This document shows positions 1 to 6,171 of a DNA stretch of 7,741 nucleotides, in pieces. The translations under genes were made by a program, and so were the position numbers. Each line of letters opens with the position of its first letter. Within the stretch, counting starts at the first letter, position 1. The stretch is from JACQAI01 sp035507915 (GTDB taxonomy: Bacteria; Pseudomonadota; Alphaproteobacteria; Elsterales; Elsteraceae). The notes under the pieces are model-generated. The model was not told where the DNA came from and ran no database searches. It saw only the letters and a program-made list of their open reading frames with translations. Location of the stretch: positions 1-7,741 of the forward strand of contig DATJNS010000501.1 of assembly GCA_035507915.1 (NCBI GenBank), written 5' to 3'.

Positions 1-873
1 GCCGGCGCCGGCCAACGTGACCAAGCGCGCACCGCGCATGCGCGCGGCGATGGTCGCGCTCGCGGCCGTGATCCAGTCGCGGTCGGGCATGGACGGATCG
101 CCACGGACGAGGACCAGCGGCCGCGTCACCGTGTCGAGGCGCATCCAGCTGTCGAGATCGTCGCGCACGCTGCGGAAGGTTGCGGCCTCGATCGCGGGCG
201 GGCAGCACAAGCGCCAGCCGCCGCCGGCATCCGGACGCAAGGTCGCATGCACCTGCTGGGCGAGATCGTCGTCCGAGAAGACCCCGAAGATGCCGCGACC
301 CTTGAGGAACGCGACCAGGCTCGCCGGATCCGGCCACGCGGCGACGCGCCGCTCGGTGCTGCGAAGCAGCCGTCCCTGCTTCTCGATCGCCTCGGCGTGA
401 TCGGCCTCGCCGGGCGGCGGAAAGATCGGCGGCTCGAACAGAGTCAGGCTCGGCCAGGCCGGCGCGCCGCCCACCATCTCGAGCCGTAACGCGGCGCGGC
501 CATTGAGTGAATGGCCGGCGAAGTGCGGCACCGTGCCGGTGCGCGCCGCGACCGCCTCGCCAACGCGGCGCAGATCGTCGACGTAATGCGCCAGCGAGAA
601 GACCTGTTCGAGCGGACCGTCGGGCCAGGTCGAGCCGCCGTGGCCGCGCGCGTCGAACGCAAAGACGCGCGCGCACGTTGCCAGCCGCTCGAAGAGACTG
701 CGGTACGATCCGGCCGCGAAGCCGGTGCAGTGGCCGAACAGCAGCGCGGGCGCCGGAGCCGCCGGCGCATCACGCCACGCATAGACCGGCAGCACCGCGC
801 CGTCCGCCGCGGCGACGTGAAAGACCGACGCCACCGCATCGGGCAACGAGACGAAGTCCGGTGATGCTACCAT
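1..873 (-). CDS. Alpha/beta hydrolase, C-terminus cut by window edge
   Basis: The 291 codons visible form an alpha/beta-hydrolase fold protein of unknown substrate. Seen: an oxyanion-loop-like HCTGF (residues 48-52), FDARGHG (73-79), the nucleophile elbow GHSLNG with Ser122, LFEPP (145-149), GGGW (217-220) and a candidate acid Asp259 in RGDP. The frame is open at base 1 and the last visible residues are AGAG. The catalytic His normally follows such a motif, so it should be the next codon outside the window. The elbow has Asn at Ser+2 instead of the usual Gly. The ATG at 873 is the first start after an in-frame TGA; no clear ribosome binding site precedes it. It lies 109 bp downstream of the thioesterase on the same strand, so it may belong to the same transcript or have its own promoter. 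It shares many blocks with the hydrolase at 5140-6057 and is its probable paralogue. Fold is confident; function is open. Confidence 0.88.
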   Translation of the reverse strand, partial: MVASPDFVSLPDAVASVFHVAAADGAVLPVYAWRDAPAAPAPALLFGHCTGFAAGSYRSLFERLATCARVFAFDARGHGGSTWPDGPLEQVFSLAHYVDDLRRVGEAVAARTGTVPHFAGHSLNGRAALRLEMVGGAPAWPSLTLFEPPIFPPPGEADHAEAIEKQGRLLRSTERRVAAWPDPASLVAFLKGRGIFGVFSDDDLAQQVHATLRPDAGGGWRLCCPPAIEAATFRSVRDDLDSWMRLDTVTRPLVLVRGDPSMPDRDWITAASATIAARMRGARLVTLAGAG

Positions 874-904
874 GGAGACAGTTCGTGGAATTCACCCAAA
901 TGAT

Positions 905-935
905 CGTCATGGCCGGGACAAGCCCGGCCATGACG
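905..935. repeat. Perfect palindromic element, 13-bp arms, 5-nt loop
   Basis: CGTCATGGCCGGG (905-917) is followed by a 5-nt loop, ACAAG, and the exact reverse complement (923-935). It sits in the 109-bp gap (874-982) between the thioesterase stop and the next hydrolase start. I recall very similar palindromes scattered between genes in Bradyrhizobium, Rhodopseudomonas and related Alphaproteobacteria, which suggests a dispersed repeat. In RNA it would form a stable hairpin and could protect the 3' end of the operon transcript or attenuate readthrough. No T-run follows on either strand, so a classical intrinsic terminator is not supported. I see nothing else convincing in the gap. Confidence 0.8.
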
Positions 936-982
936 GCTGTTGAGGTGGCGCGGTCGTTCCAGGTGCGGTCGGGAAGGAAACG

Positions 983-1384
983 TCACGCCAGCCCGGCGCG
1001 GGCGCGCTTGGCCTTCACGGCCTCGGCGACGCGGGACTTGGCGACGACTGCGCGGGTGTGGCGGCCGACCGCGACCTCTTCGAGCGTGTCGCGCACCGTG
1101 ACCGCAAAGGTGATGCGCGAGCGGTCGACCTCGACGACCTCGAACTCGTGGGTCACCGTCATGCCCATGGGCGTGCCGCGCTTGTGCTCGACCTCGACCC
1201 GGACGCCGACCGAGTCCTGGCCTTCCTCGACCTTGCCGAGCAGCCAGTCGCGGCAGGAATGCTCGAGATCCTGGACGATGCGCGGCGTCGCGTAGACGCG
1301 CAGCTCCGGACCCAGGAACGAGATGGCGCGCGTATCGTCGACCGTGAACGTCCGCGTGAATTTCTCTCCGACCGTGATGGTCAT
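983..1384 (-). CDS. Hot-dog-fold thioesterase, FlK-like
   Basis: This 133-residue protein matches the small hot-dog thioesterases typified by fluoroacetyl-CoA thioesterase FlK, which are of similar length. Aligned by eye with remembered FlK, the catalytic set is all present: Thr33 and Glu41 (eight apart, as Thr42 and Glu50 in FlK), His67 in VEHKRGTP, and Arg111 in GRHTRA. The region TPMGMTVTHEFE also matches FlK's TPPGLTVT block. The Phe lid that gives FlK its fluoroacetyl preference is not recognisable, so a different acyl-CoA is likely. The role inferred is hydrolysis of a CoA thioester, either a pathway step or clearance of a dead-end intermediate, in the cytoplasm. The ATG overlaps the [2Fe-2S] subunit's stop by 4 bp (ATGA), and GGAGAG lies 5 nt upstream (1390-1395). 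It is the last gene of the overlapped operon. Confidence 0.88.
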   Translation of the reverse strand: MTITVGEKFTRTFTVDDTRAISFLGPELRVYATPRIVQDLEHSCRDWLLGKVEEGQDSVGVRVEVEHKRGTPMGMTVTHEFEVVEVDRSRITFAVTVRDTLEEVAVGRHTRAVVAKSRVAEAVKAKRARAGLA

Positions 1385-1890
1385 GACTTCTCTCCGGATT
1401 TCCTGAGATCCTCGGCGACCTCGCGGGCCGCCGCCATGATACCGGCATAGCCGGTGCAGCGGCAGAGATGTCCGCCGACCGTATCGCGGATCTCGTCCTC
1501 GGTCGGCACCGTCGGCCCGTTGAACAGCGCCGACAGCGACATCAACAGGCCGGGCGTGCAGAAGCCGCATTGCAGCGCGTGATGCTTGCGGAACGCCGCC
1601 TGCAGCGGGCCGAGCGCGCCATCCGACCCGCCGAGCCCCTCGACCGTGTCGATGCGGCGGCCGTCGGCCTGGACCGCCAGCGCCAGGCAGGAGCGCGCCG
1701 GCACGCCGTCGATCCGCACCGTGCAGGCGCCGCACACGCCGTGCTCGCAGCCGACATGCGTACCGGTCTCGCCGAGCTCGTGGCGCAGGAAGTCGCACAA
1801 CAGGGTACGCGCCTCGGCCCACCCGGAGACCTGCCGGCCGTTCAAGGTCAAGCTCACCCGGACCCGCGCGTCGGCGCTCACGCGCTGCAC
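1381..1890 (-). CDS. [2Fe-2S] small subunit of Mo hydroxylase (CoxS/XdhC-like family)
   Basis: Iron-sulfur subunit of a heterotrimeric molybdenum hydroxylase; it carries electrons from the Mo centre to FAD through two [2Fe-2S] clusters. With the GTG at 1890 it has 169 residues, the usual size. The N-terminal plant-ferredoxin domain holds Cys48, Cys53, Cys56 and Cys68 (CEHGVCGAC then SC). The C-terminal helical domain holds Cys108/Cys111 (QCGFCTPG) and Cys143/Cys145 (HLCRCTGY). All eight ligands are present. Two in-frame GTG starts are possible. The one at 1890 is 7 nt from a strong GGAGGAGG site, so I chose it; the one at 1881 would give 166 residues and a 4-bp GTGA overlap with the FAD subunit. 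Either way it is coupled to the FAD gene, and its own stop overlaps the thioesterase start. Confidence 0.95.
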   Translation of the reverse strand: MQRVSADARVRVSLTLNGRQVSGWAEARTLLCDFLRHELGETGTHVGCEHGVCGACTVRIDGVPARSCLALAVQADGRRIDTVEGLGGSDGALGPLQAAFRKHHALQCGFCTPGLLMSLSALFNGPTVPTEDEIRDTVGGHLCRCTGYAGIMAAAREVAEDLRKSGEKS

Positions 1891-2705
1891 GATGCGGCCT
1901 CCTCCAGCACCGTGCGGCCGAGGCGGCGCACCAGGTCGCGGCGGAAATGCGCGGTGGCGTGCAGATCCTCGCGTCCGCCGAGATCCCAGGCGAGATCGTT
2001 CAGCGCGTCCGGCAGATCGCCGGACCCGAGGCCCGTCCAGGCGCGCACCATCGGCCGGTCGGCGACGCCGCCGACACCGAGCCGCAACGCGCCCTGGTGC
2101 GCGACCGCGGCCAACGCCACGATCGCGAAGTCGCCGTGGCGACGCGCGACCTCGGCGAACGCGATGCCCTGCCCCGCGCGCGCCGTCGGGAACCGCGCCG
2201 CGACGACCAGCTCGTCGGCCGCGCGCGCGGTGGTGAGCGCCCCGGTCTGGAAGTCGGCCGCGGCGAGCACGCGTTCGCCGCGCGTCGAGCGCAGCACCAC
2301 GCTGCCGCCGAGCGTCGCCAAGCACAGCGGCAGCTCGGCGCTCGGGTCGGCGTGGGCCAGCGAGCCGCACACCGTGCCGCGGCTGCGCGTCTGGACGTGG
2401 CCGACGAAGGGCAGCGCGCGCGCCAGCAACGGCACGGCGCGCTCGAGCCCGGGATGCGCGAGCAGCCGCGCCTGGGTCACCGCGGCGCCGATCTCGAGCC
2501 GTCCGTCGATGTCGCGGATCGACGCCAGGGCCGCGATCCTCGAGATGTCGATGATCAGCGCGCTGTCGACCAGCCGCAGGTTCAGCATGGGGACCAGCGA
2601 CTGGCCGCCCGCCAGAACGCACGCCTGGTCGCCGTGCTCGGCGAGCAGCGCCAGCGCCTCGTCGAGCGTGTCGGGCCGACAGTAGCCGAACTTGCGCGGC
2701 TTCAT
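1878..2705 (-). CDS. FAD-binding medium subunit of Mo hydroxylase (CoxM-like family)
   Basis: Flavin subunit of the molybdenum hydroxylase; it accepts electrons from the iron-sulfur subunit and passes them to an external acceptor. The 275 residues match the usual CoxM length. The first FAD/pyrophosphate motif is AGGQSL (residues 32-37), followed by PMLNLRL. The second is RGTVCGSLAHADPSAELP (109-126), with Cys113 where many relatives have Gly; I recall this Cys form in some aerobic dehydrogenases, so it is probably not a defect. The C-terminal part (about 170-270) looks like the CO-dehydrogenase-flavoprotein C-terminal domain. The ATG overlaps the large-subunit stop by 4 bp (ATGA), and AGGAAGG sits 7 nt upstream (2713-2719). 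Its 3' end contains the ribosome binding site of the next gene. Confidence 0.95.
   Translation of the reverse strand: MKPRKFGYCRPDTLDEALALLAEHGDQACVLAGGQSLVPMLNLRLVDSALIIDISRIAALASIRDIDGRLEIGAAVTQARLLAHPGLERAVPLLARALPFVGHVQTRSRGTVCGSLAHADPSAELPLCLATLGGSVVLRSTRGERVLAAADFQTGALTTARAADELVVAARFPTARAGQGIAFAEVARRHGDFAIVALAAVAHQGALRLGVGGVADRPMVRAWTGLGSGDLPDALNDLAWDLGGREDLHATAHFRRDLVRRLGRTVLEEAASCSA
1898..1905 (-). promoter_or_regulatory. Strong ribosome binding site inside the FAD-subunit gene
   Basis: GGAGGAGG lies within the last codons of the FAD subunit, 7 nt before the GTG at 1890 and 16 nt before the GTG at 1881. The spacing favours the upstream GTG as the start of the [2Fe-2S] subunit. The same bases encode Leu-Glu-Glu-Ala near the FAD subunit's C-terminus, so the site is dual-use. 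Confidence 0.65.
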
Positions 2706-5143
2706 CGCGCCGCCTTCCTGGGTGGCGGCTCCGCCTCGGCCATCAAGGCGTGCAAGCGCTTGGGCGTCATGGGCAGCGCCACGTCACGCACGCCGAGCGC
2801 ATCGGCGACCGCGTTGGCGAGGCACACCGGCGTGCTCATGCAATTGCCCTCGGCGAGGCCCTTGGCGCCCAGCGGCGTCAGCGGCGACGGCGTCTCGATG
2901 TGCAACACTTCGGGCACCGGCACCTCGTGCACCGTGGGCACCAGGTAATCGGCGAAGGTGCCGGACAGGAAGCTGCCGTCCGCCGCGTAGCCGAATTCCT
3001 CGTAGAGCGCGGTGCCGACGCCCTGGGCGAACGCGCCCAGCGCCTGACCCTCGGCCAGCTTCGGGTTCAGCAGCGTGCCGGCGTCGTGCATGGTGACATA
3101 GCGGTCGATGCGCACCTGCGCGGTGACGGGATCGACCTCGACACCGCACATGTCGAACACGAAGCCGTAGGTCAGCGAGGTGTTGGTCTCGTCGGCCGGC
3201 GTGGTCGCGGTCAGCTCGGGCGGCGACCAGGTGCCGGTCTCGCGCAAGGTGGGCTCCATGCCGTCGGGCAGCTCGAGCGGCGACCAGTGCACCGACGCGG
3301 CGACGCGCGCGAAGGCCAGCGCGTTGTCGGGGTTGTCGCGCGCGAAGATGCGGCCGTCGGCGAAGGTCAGCGCGTCGGCCGGCGCGTTGAGCCGCGCCGC
3401 GGCGATCGTCGCGAGCTTGCGGCGGATCTGGCGCGCCGCCTTCTGGGCCGCGACCGCGGTGCCCGGCGCGAAGCGCGACGAGTAGGTGCCGGCGGCGATC
3501 GACCACTGGTCCTTCTGGGTGTCGTGCTCGAGGTTCACGGTGATCTGGCTCGGCGTCAGGCCGAGCTCGTCGGCGACGATCTGGGCCAGCACGGTCATGT
3601 GTCCCTGCCCCTGCGGCATGCAGTCGGCCGTCACCGTGACGGCGCCGCCGGCATCGACCGCGACGGTGGCGAGCGACACCGCGCCGTCCTTCGGTCCGGC
3701 GCGCTCGCGCTCCTTGGCCGTCAGCAAGGTGCTGAGATAGCCGAGGTTCGACATGCCGGGCTCGACCACGGCCGCGAAGCCGATGCCGTAGCGTCGGCCC
3801 GCCGCCCGCGCCGCGGCCTGCCGACGCTTGAGATCGTCGAGCCGGCCGTCGCCGATCGCCCGCGCGATCGCCGTCTGGTAGTCGCCCGAGTCGAGCAGCG
3901 CGCCGGCGGCGGCGCGATAGGGGAAAGCGTCGGCTGGCACCAGATTGCGGCGGATCACGTCGAGGTGGTCGAGCCCGAGCTCGACCGCGATGCGCTGCAC
4001 CAGCCGTTCGAGCGCCAGGTAGAGCTGCGGCCCGCCGAAGCCGCGCACCAGCCCGGCCGGCATCTTGTTGGTGACCACGATCTTGTTCGAGATCGCCAGG
4101 TTGCGGATCGCATAGGCCCCCGTCATGGCGCCGTGCATGCGGTAGAGCGGCCCCGGCATCGGCGCGCGCAGGAATGCGCCGTAGTCCTCGAGCTGATCGA
4201 ACCTCAGCGCCGTGATCGTCCCGTCGCGTTTGACCGCGGCCTCGATCGTGGTGACGCGCACCGGACACGAGTTGGCGGCGAGCAGATGCTCGTAGCGGTC
4301 CTCGACCCATTTCACCGGGCGGCCGACGACGCGCGACGCCAGCGCCATCAGGACGATGTAGGGGAACACGGCGAGCTTGATGCCGAAGCTGCCGCCCGAG
4401 TCGCGCGGCGTACGCAGGCGCAGGCGCGAGCCGGGAACCCGCAGCGCGCGCGCCATCACGGGATGGATACTGTACGGCCCCTGGAAGCTCGACAGCACGT
4501 CGTAGGAATCGTCGTCCGGGCGATGCTCGGCGAGCACCACGAAGCATTCGATCGGCATGTAGGAGTGGCCGGGAAAGCGCACCGTCAGCGCCACGCGCCG
4601 GTCGGCGGCGGCGAACGCCGCCTCGGGATCGCCGTAGCGGAAGTCGCGCGCCGATACCAGGTTGGTGCCGGCCGCCTCGTGGAGGATCGGTGCGTCGGGT
4701 CGCGTCGCAGCCTCGGGATCGACCACCGCGGGCAGCTCGCGATACTCGACCACGAGATGCTCGAGCGCATCCTCGGCGGCGTAGCGGTCTGCGGCGACCA
4801 CCAGCGCCACCGGCTCGCCGACATAGCGCACCTTGCCGACGGCGAGCGACCATTGCTCCAACGGCTGCTTGAGCGCGACCAGGAACGGATCGGACAGCCG
4901 GCGCACGCCCTCGCCGGTCAGCACCGCGAGCGCACCGTTGGCGAGCGCGCCCGAGGTGTCGATCGACACGATCTCGGCGTGCGCGTGCGGCGAGCGAAGG
5001 ATCGCGGCATGCACGGTGCGCGGCGACACCGGCACGTCGTCGCCGTAGCGGCCGCGCCCGGTCAGCAGCGCGGCGTCCTCGACGCGCTCGAGCGAGCGCC
5101 CGACGTGCCGTACGGCGTTCGCCGTGGTGTCGGGCGCGCTCAC
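2702..5143 (-). CDS. Molybdopterin-binding large subunit, xanthine dehydrogenase/CoxL superfamily
   Basis: Catalytic Mo subunit of a three-subunit hydroxylase that inserts water-derived oxygen into a C-H bond; 813 residues, the usual CoxL length. An N-terminal a/b hammerhead domain (about 28-138) contains VRYVGEPVALV. Two Mo-cofactor domains follow, with Gln221 in SSFQGP (matching the apical Gln of xanthine dehydrogenase), GGSFGIK (250-256), RGFGGPQ (367-373), QGQGH (511-515) and GAKGLAEG (759-766), where Glu765 is the candidate catalytic Glu. The loop at 367-373 resembles xanthine dehydrogenase rather than the Cys-bearing AYRCSFR of true CO dehydrogenase. PIECFVV (197-203) replaces the commoner PxE(P/C)RG. 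The start is a GTG overlapping the upstream hydrolase stop (GTGA), with a modest AGGG site 9 nt before it. The substrate is unknown; an aromatic, heteroaromatic or acyl-CoA compound is plausible. Members usually need the molybdopterin cytosine dinucleotide cofactor. Confidence 0.95.
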   Translation of the reverse strand: MSAPDTTANAVRHVGRSLERVEDAALLTGRGRYGDDVPVSPRTVHAAILRSPHAHAEIVSIDTSGALANGALAVLTGEGVRRLSDPFLVALKQPLEQWSLAVGKVRYVGEPVALVVAADRYAAEDALEHLVVEYRELPAVVDPEAATRPDAPILHEAAGTNLVSARDFRYGDPEAAFAAADRRVALTVRFPGHSYMPIECFVVLAEHRPDDDSYDVLSSFQGPYSIHPVMARALRVPGSRLRLRTPRDSGGSFGIKLAVFPYIVLMALASRVVGRPVKWVEDRYEHLLAANSCPVRVTTIEAAVKRDGTITALRFDQLEDYGAFLRAPMPGPLYRMHGAMTGAYAIRNLAISNKIVVTNKMPAGLVRGFGGPQLYLALERLVQRIAVELGLDHLDVIRRNLVPADAFPYRAAAGALLDSGDYQTAIARAIGDGRLDDLKRRQAAARAAGRRYGIGFAAVVEPGMSNLGYLSTLLTAKERERAGPKDGAVSLATVAVDAGGAVTVTADCMPQGQGHMTVLAQIVADELGLTPSQITVNLEHDTQKDQWSIAAGTYSSRFAPGTAVAAQKAARQIRRKLATIAAARLNAPADALTFADGRIFARDNPDNALAFARVAASVHWSPLELPDGMEPTLRETGTWSPPELTATTPADETNTSLTYGFVFDMCGVEVDPVTAQVRIDRYVTMHDAGTLLNPKLAEGQALGAFAQGVGTALYEEFGYAADGSFLSGTFADYLVPTVHEVPVPEVLHIETPSPLTPLGAKGLAEGNCMSTPVCLANAVADALGVRDVALPMTPKRLHALMAEAEPPPRKAAR

Positions 5144-6057
5144 GGTCGGATGCCCTGCGCGGCCAGGAAGCCGAGCAGCGCGTCGGCGCAGGCGTCCGGC
5201 CGCTCGAGCTGCAGCATGTGCCCGGTGCCCGGGATCGCCGCGTAGTCGTAGCCCTGCTCGACGGCGAGCGCGCGGTTGGCGAGACCGGTCGGCGGTCCGT
5301 AGGGCAGCTCGGGGTCGGCGCCAAGCAGCTTGACGGGCCCGCGGAAGCTGGCGGCTGGCGGCCAAAGATCGAGCGCCAGCGCGGCGTGGTAGATCGCGGC
5401 TTCGAGCACGGGCGCGCAAGCGAGCACCCAGCCGCCGCCCGCCGGGTCGCGGCGTAGCACCGCGCGCGCCATCAGCTCGTGCGCGCCCGCGACCCAGCCG
5501 CGGTTGGCGCGCGGTTGGGCGTAGTCCTGGGCGAGCTCGCTCGGGTCGGCGAAGCGCGCGCGGCGGTCGCGCGCCCAGCTGGTCAGCTTGTTCTCGAACG
5601 CCGACATCGCCGGATAGACCGCGTGATCGGCCGGCGGCATGTTGGGCGGGTCGAACAGCACCAGCGCGTCCCAGCGCCAGCCGATCTCGATCGCGTGCTT
5701 CATGGCGGCGCGCCCCGACATCGAGTGGAACGCGCCGACCGAAATCTTCGGCCCGAGCCGCGCCGTCATGGTTTCGTGCACCCGCTCGAGGTCGCGCGCC
5801 ATCTGGGCGTAGTTGTGGCGCGCCGGATCGGACGGCGCGTTCTGCCCGTGGTTGCGGGCATCGAACACCAGGAGCTCGCACCGGTCGGCGAGCCGGCTCC
5901 AGAACGGCAGGTAGCCGTCGATGGCGAAGCCGTTGCCATGGCTGGCATAGAGGCGCACGCGCCCGTCGGCCTTGCCGTGCCGGCGCACGCGGATCGTCGC
6001 GCCGTCGTCGAGCGGCACGTCGAACACGTCATGCGGCTGGGGCACCGTCCAGGCCAT
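5140..6057 (-). CDS. Alpha/beta hydrolase, first gene of the Mo-hydroxylase operon
   Basis: A complete 305-residue alpha/beta-hydrolase fold protein, probably cytoplasmic; no signal peptide is seen. HGNGF (40-44) fits the HGxG oxyanion loop, FDARNHG (65-71) is the typical strand-loop after it, Ser112 is the likely nucleophile, Asp248 (GADP) the likely acid and His280 (GTGHM) the base. The elbow reads FHSMSG, so neither flanking small residue of GxSxG is Gly: Phe at Ser-2, Ser at Ser+2. It overlaps the Mo-subunit GTG by 4 bp, which ties it to the hydroxylase; ring opening or ester/lactone hydrolysis of a hydroxylated product is a reasonable inference. Some cofactor-free dioxygenases of N-heterocycle pathways share this fold, so hydrolysis is not certain. 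The ATG at 6057 has no clear Shine-Dalgarno sequence. Paralogue of the hydrolase at 1-873. Confidence 0.92.
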   Translation of the reverse strand: MAWTVPQPHDVFDVPLDDGATIRVRRHGKADGRVRLYASHGNGFAIDGYLPFWSRLADRCELLVFDARNHGQNAPSDPARHNYAQMARDLERVHETMTARLGPKISVGAFHSMSGRAAMKHAIEIGWRWDALVLFDPPNMPPADHAVYPAMSAFENKLTSWARDRRARFADPSELAQDYAQPRANRGWVAGAHELMARAVLRRDPAGGGWVLACAPVLEAAIYHAALALDLWPPAASFRGPVKLLGADPELPYGPPTGLANRALAVEQGYDYAAIPGTGHMLQLERPDACADALLGFLAAQGIRP

Positions 6058-6060
6058 CCG

Positions 6061-6089
6061 ATAGGTTAGCGCTTGACCATCCGACCTAT
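6061..6089. repeat. Short inverted repeat ATAGGT...ACCTAT
   Basis: ATAGGT (6061-6066) and ACCTAT (6084-6089) are exact reverse complements separated by 17 bp, just upstream of the hydrolase start in the divergent region. It could be a regulator site or lie in the operon leader. Six-bp arms can arise by chance, so this is weak. Confidence 0.25.
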
Positions 6090-6102
6090 GTAAGTGCTTT
6101 AC
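6090..6102. promoter_or_regulatory. Candidate operator, GTAA-N5-TTAC
   Basis: GTAA (6090-6093) and TTAC (6099-6102) form a small inverted repeat inside the only AT-rich island of the divergent region (about 6087-6107). It overlaps the -10 box and expected transcription start of the proposed minus-strand promoter, where a repressor would act. The size would suit a TetR- or MarR-type dimer, but no regulator gene is in the window. Inference only. Confidence 0.25.
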
Positions 6103-6129
6103 TATATCGAGCCGATCGGGGCTTGCCTA
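6101..6129 (-). promoter_or_regulatory. Candidate sigma-70 promoter for the hydrolase/Mo-hydroxylase operon
   Basis: On the minus strand, TAGGCA (6129-6124, four of six to TTGACA) is followed by a 17-bp spacer and TATAGT (6106-6101, five of six to TATAAT). Transcription would begin near 6094 and leave a leader of roughly 37 nt before the ATG at 6057. On the plus strand CTTGAC (6072-6077) resembles an alphaproteobacterial -35, but no good -10 lies 16-18 bp downstream; CTATAT at 6102-6107 is too far. The plus-strand promoter is therefore unresolved. Confidence 0.4.
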
Positions 6130-6131
6130 GC

Positions 6132-6147
6132 CGCGCGTCGACGCGCG
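6132..6147. repeat. Perfect 16-bp CG-rich palindrome in the 5' leader of the PaaA-like gene
   Basis: CGCGCGTCGACGCGCG is fully self-complementary and lies 24 bp before the ATG at 6172. In RNA it could fold as a 6-bp stem with a UCGA loop just upstream of the ribosome binding site. A second palindrome, CCGATCGG, is at 6112-6119. Both may be by-products of high GC content. Confidence 0.4.
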
Positions 6148-6171
6148 CGCGGCCGACCGAGCGAGGCGATC

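Noticed and set aside
905..935. Rho-independent terminator
   Set aside because: The stem is strong, but no T-run follows on either strand, so I list it as a palindromic repeat.
507..1295. Plus-strand frames opposite the hydrolase and thioesterase
   Set aside because: Arg-rich, no motif, and opposite genes with clear motifs.
983..1822. Extension of the thioesterase frame through the [2Fe-2S] gene
   Set aside because: The family similarity begins at the ATG at 1384, which has its own ribosome binding site; the upstream part is a shadow of the ferredoxin-like subunit.
2702..5143. Aerobic CO dehydrogenase (true coxL)
   Set aside because: The diagnostic Cys loop AYRCSFR is absent; RGFGGPQ is found instead.
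2750..5245. Plus-strand open frame of 831 codons opposite the Mo subunit
   Set aside because: Composition is His/Arg/Val-rich and low in complexity, typical of the antisense shadow of a high-GC gene; no domain is seen.
2702..5881. Long minus-strand reading frame of 1059 codons extending the Mo subunit upstream
   Set aside because: The extra N-terminal part is Arg/Ala/Gly-rich, has no family resemblance and runs through the well-supported hydrolase gene in another frame. The Mo subunit's recognisable N-terminus fits the GTG at 5143.
6094..6171. GTG start adding 26 residues to the PaaA-like protein
   Set aside because: It would place the start in the promoter region with no ribosome binding site, and the added residues are Arg-rich and unlike the family.
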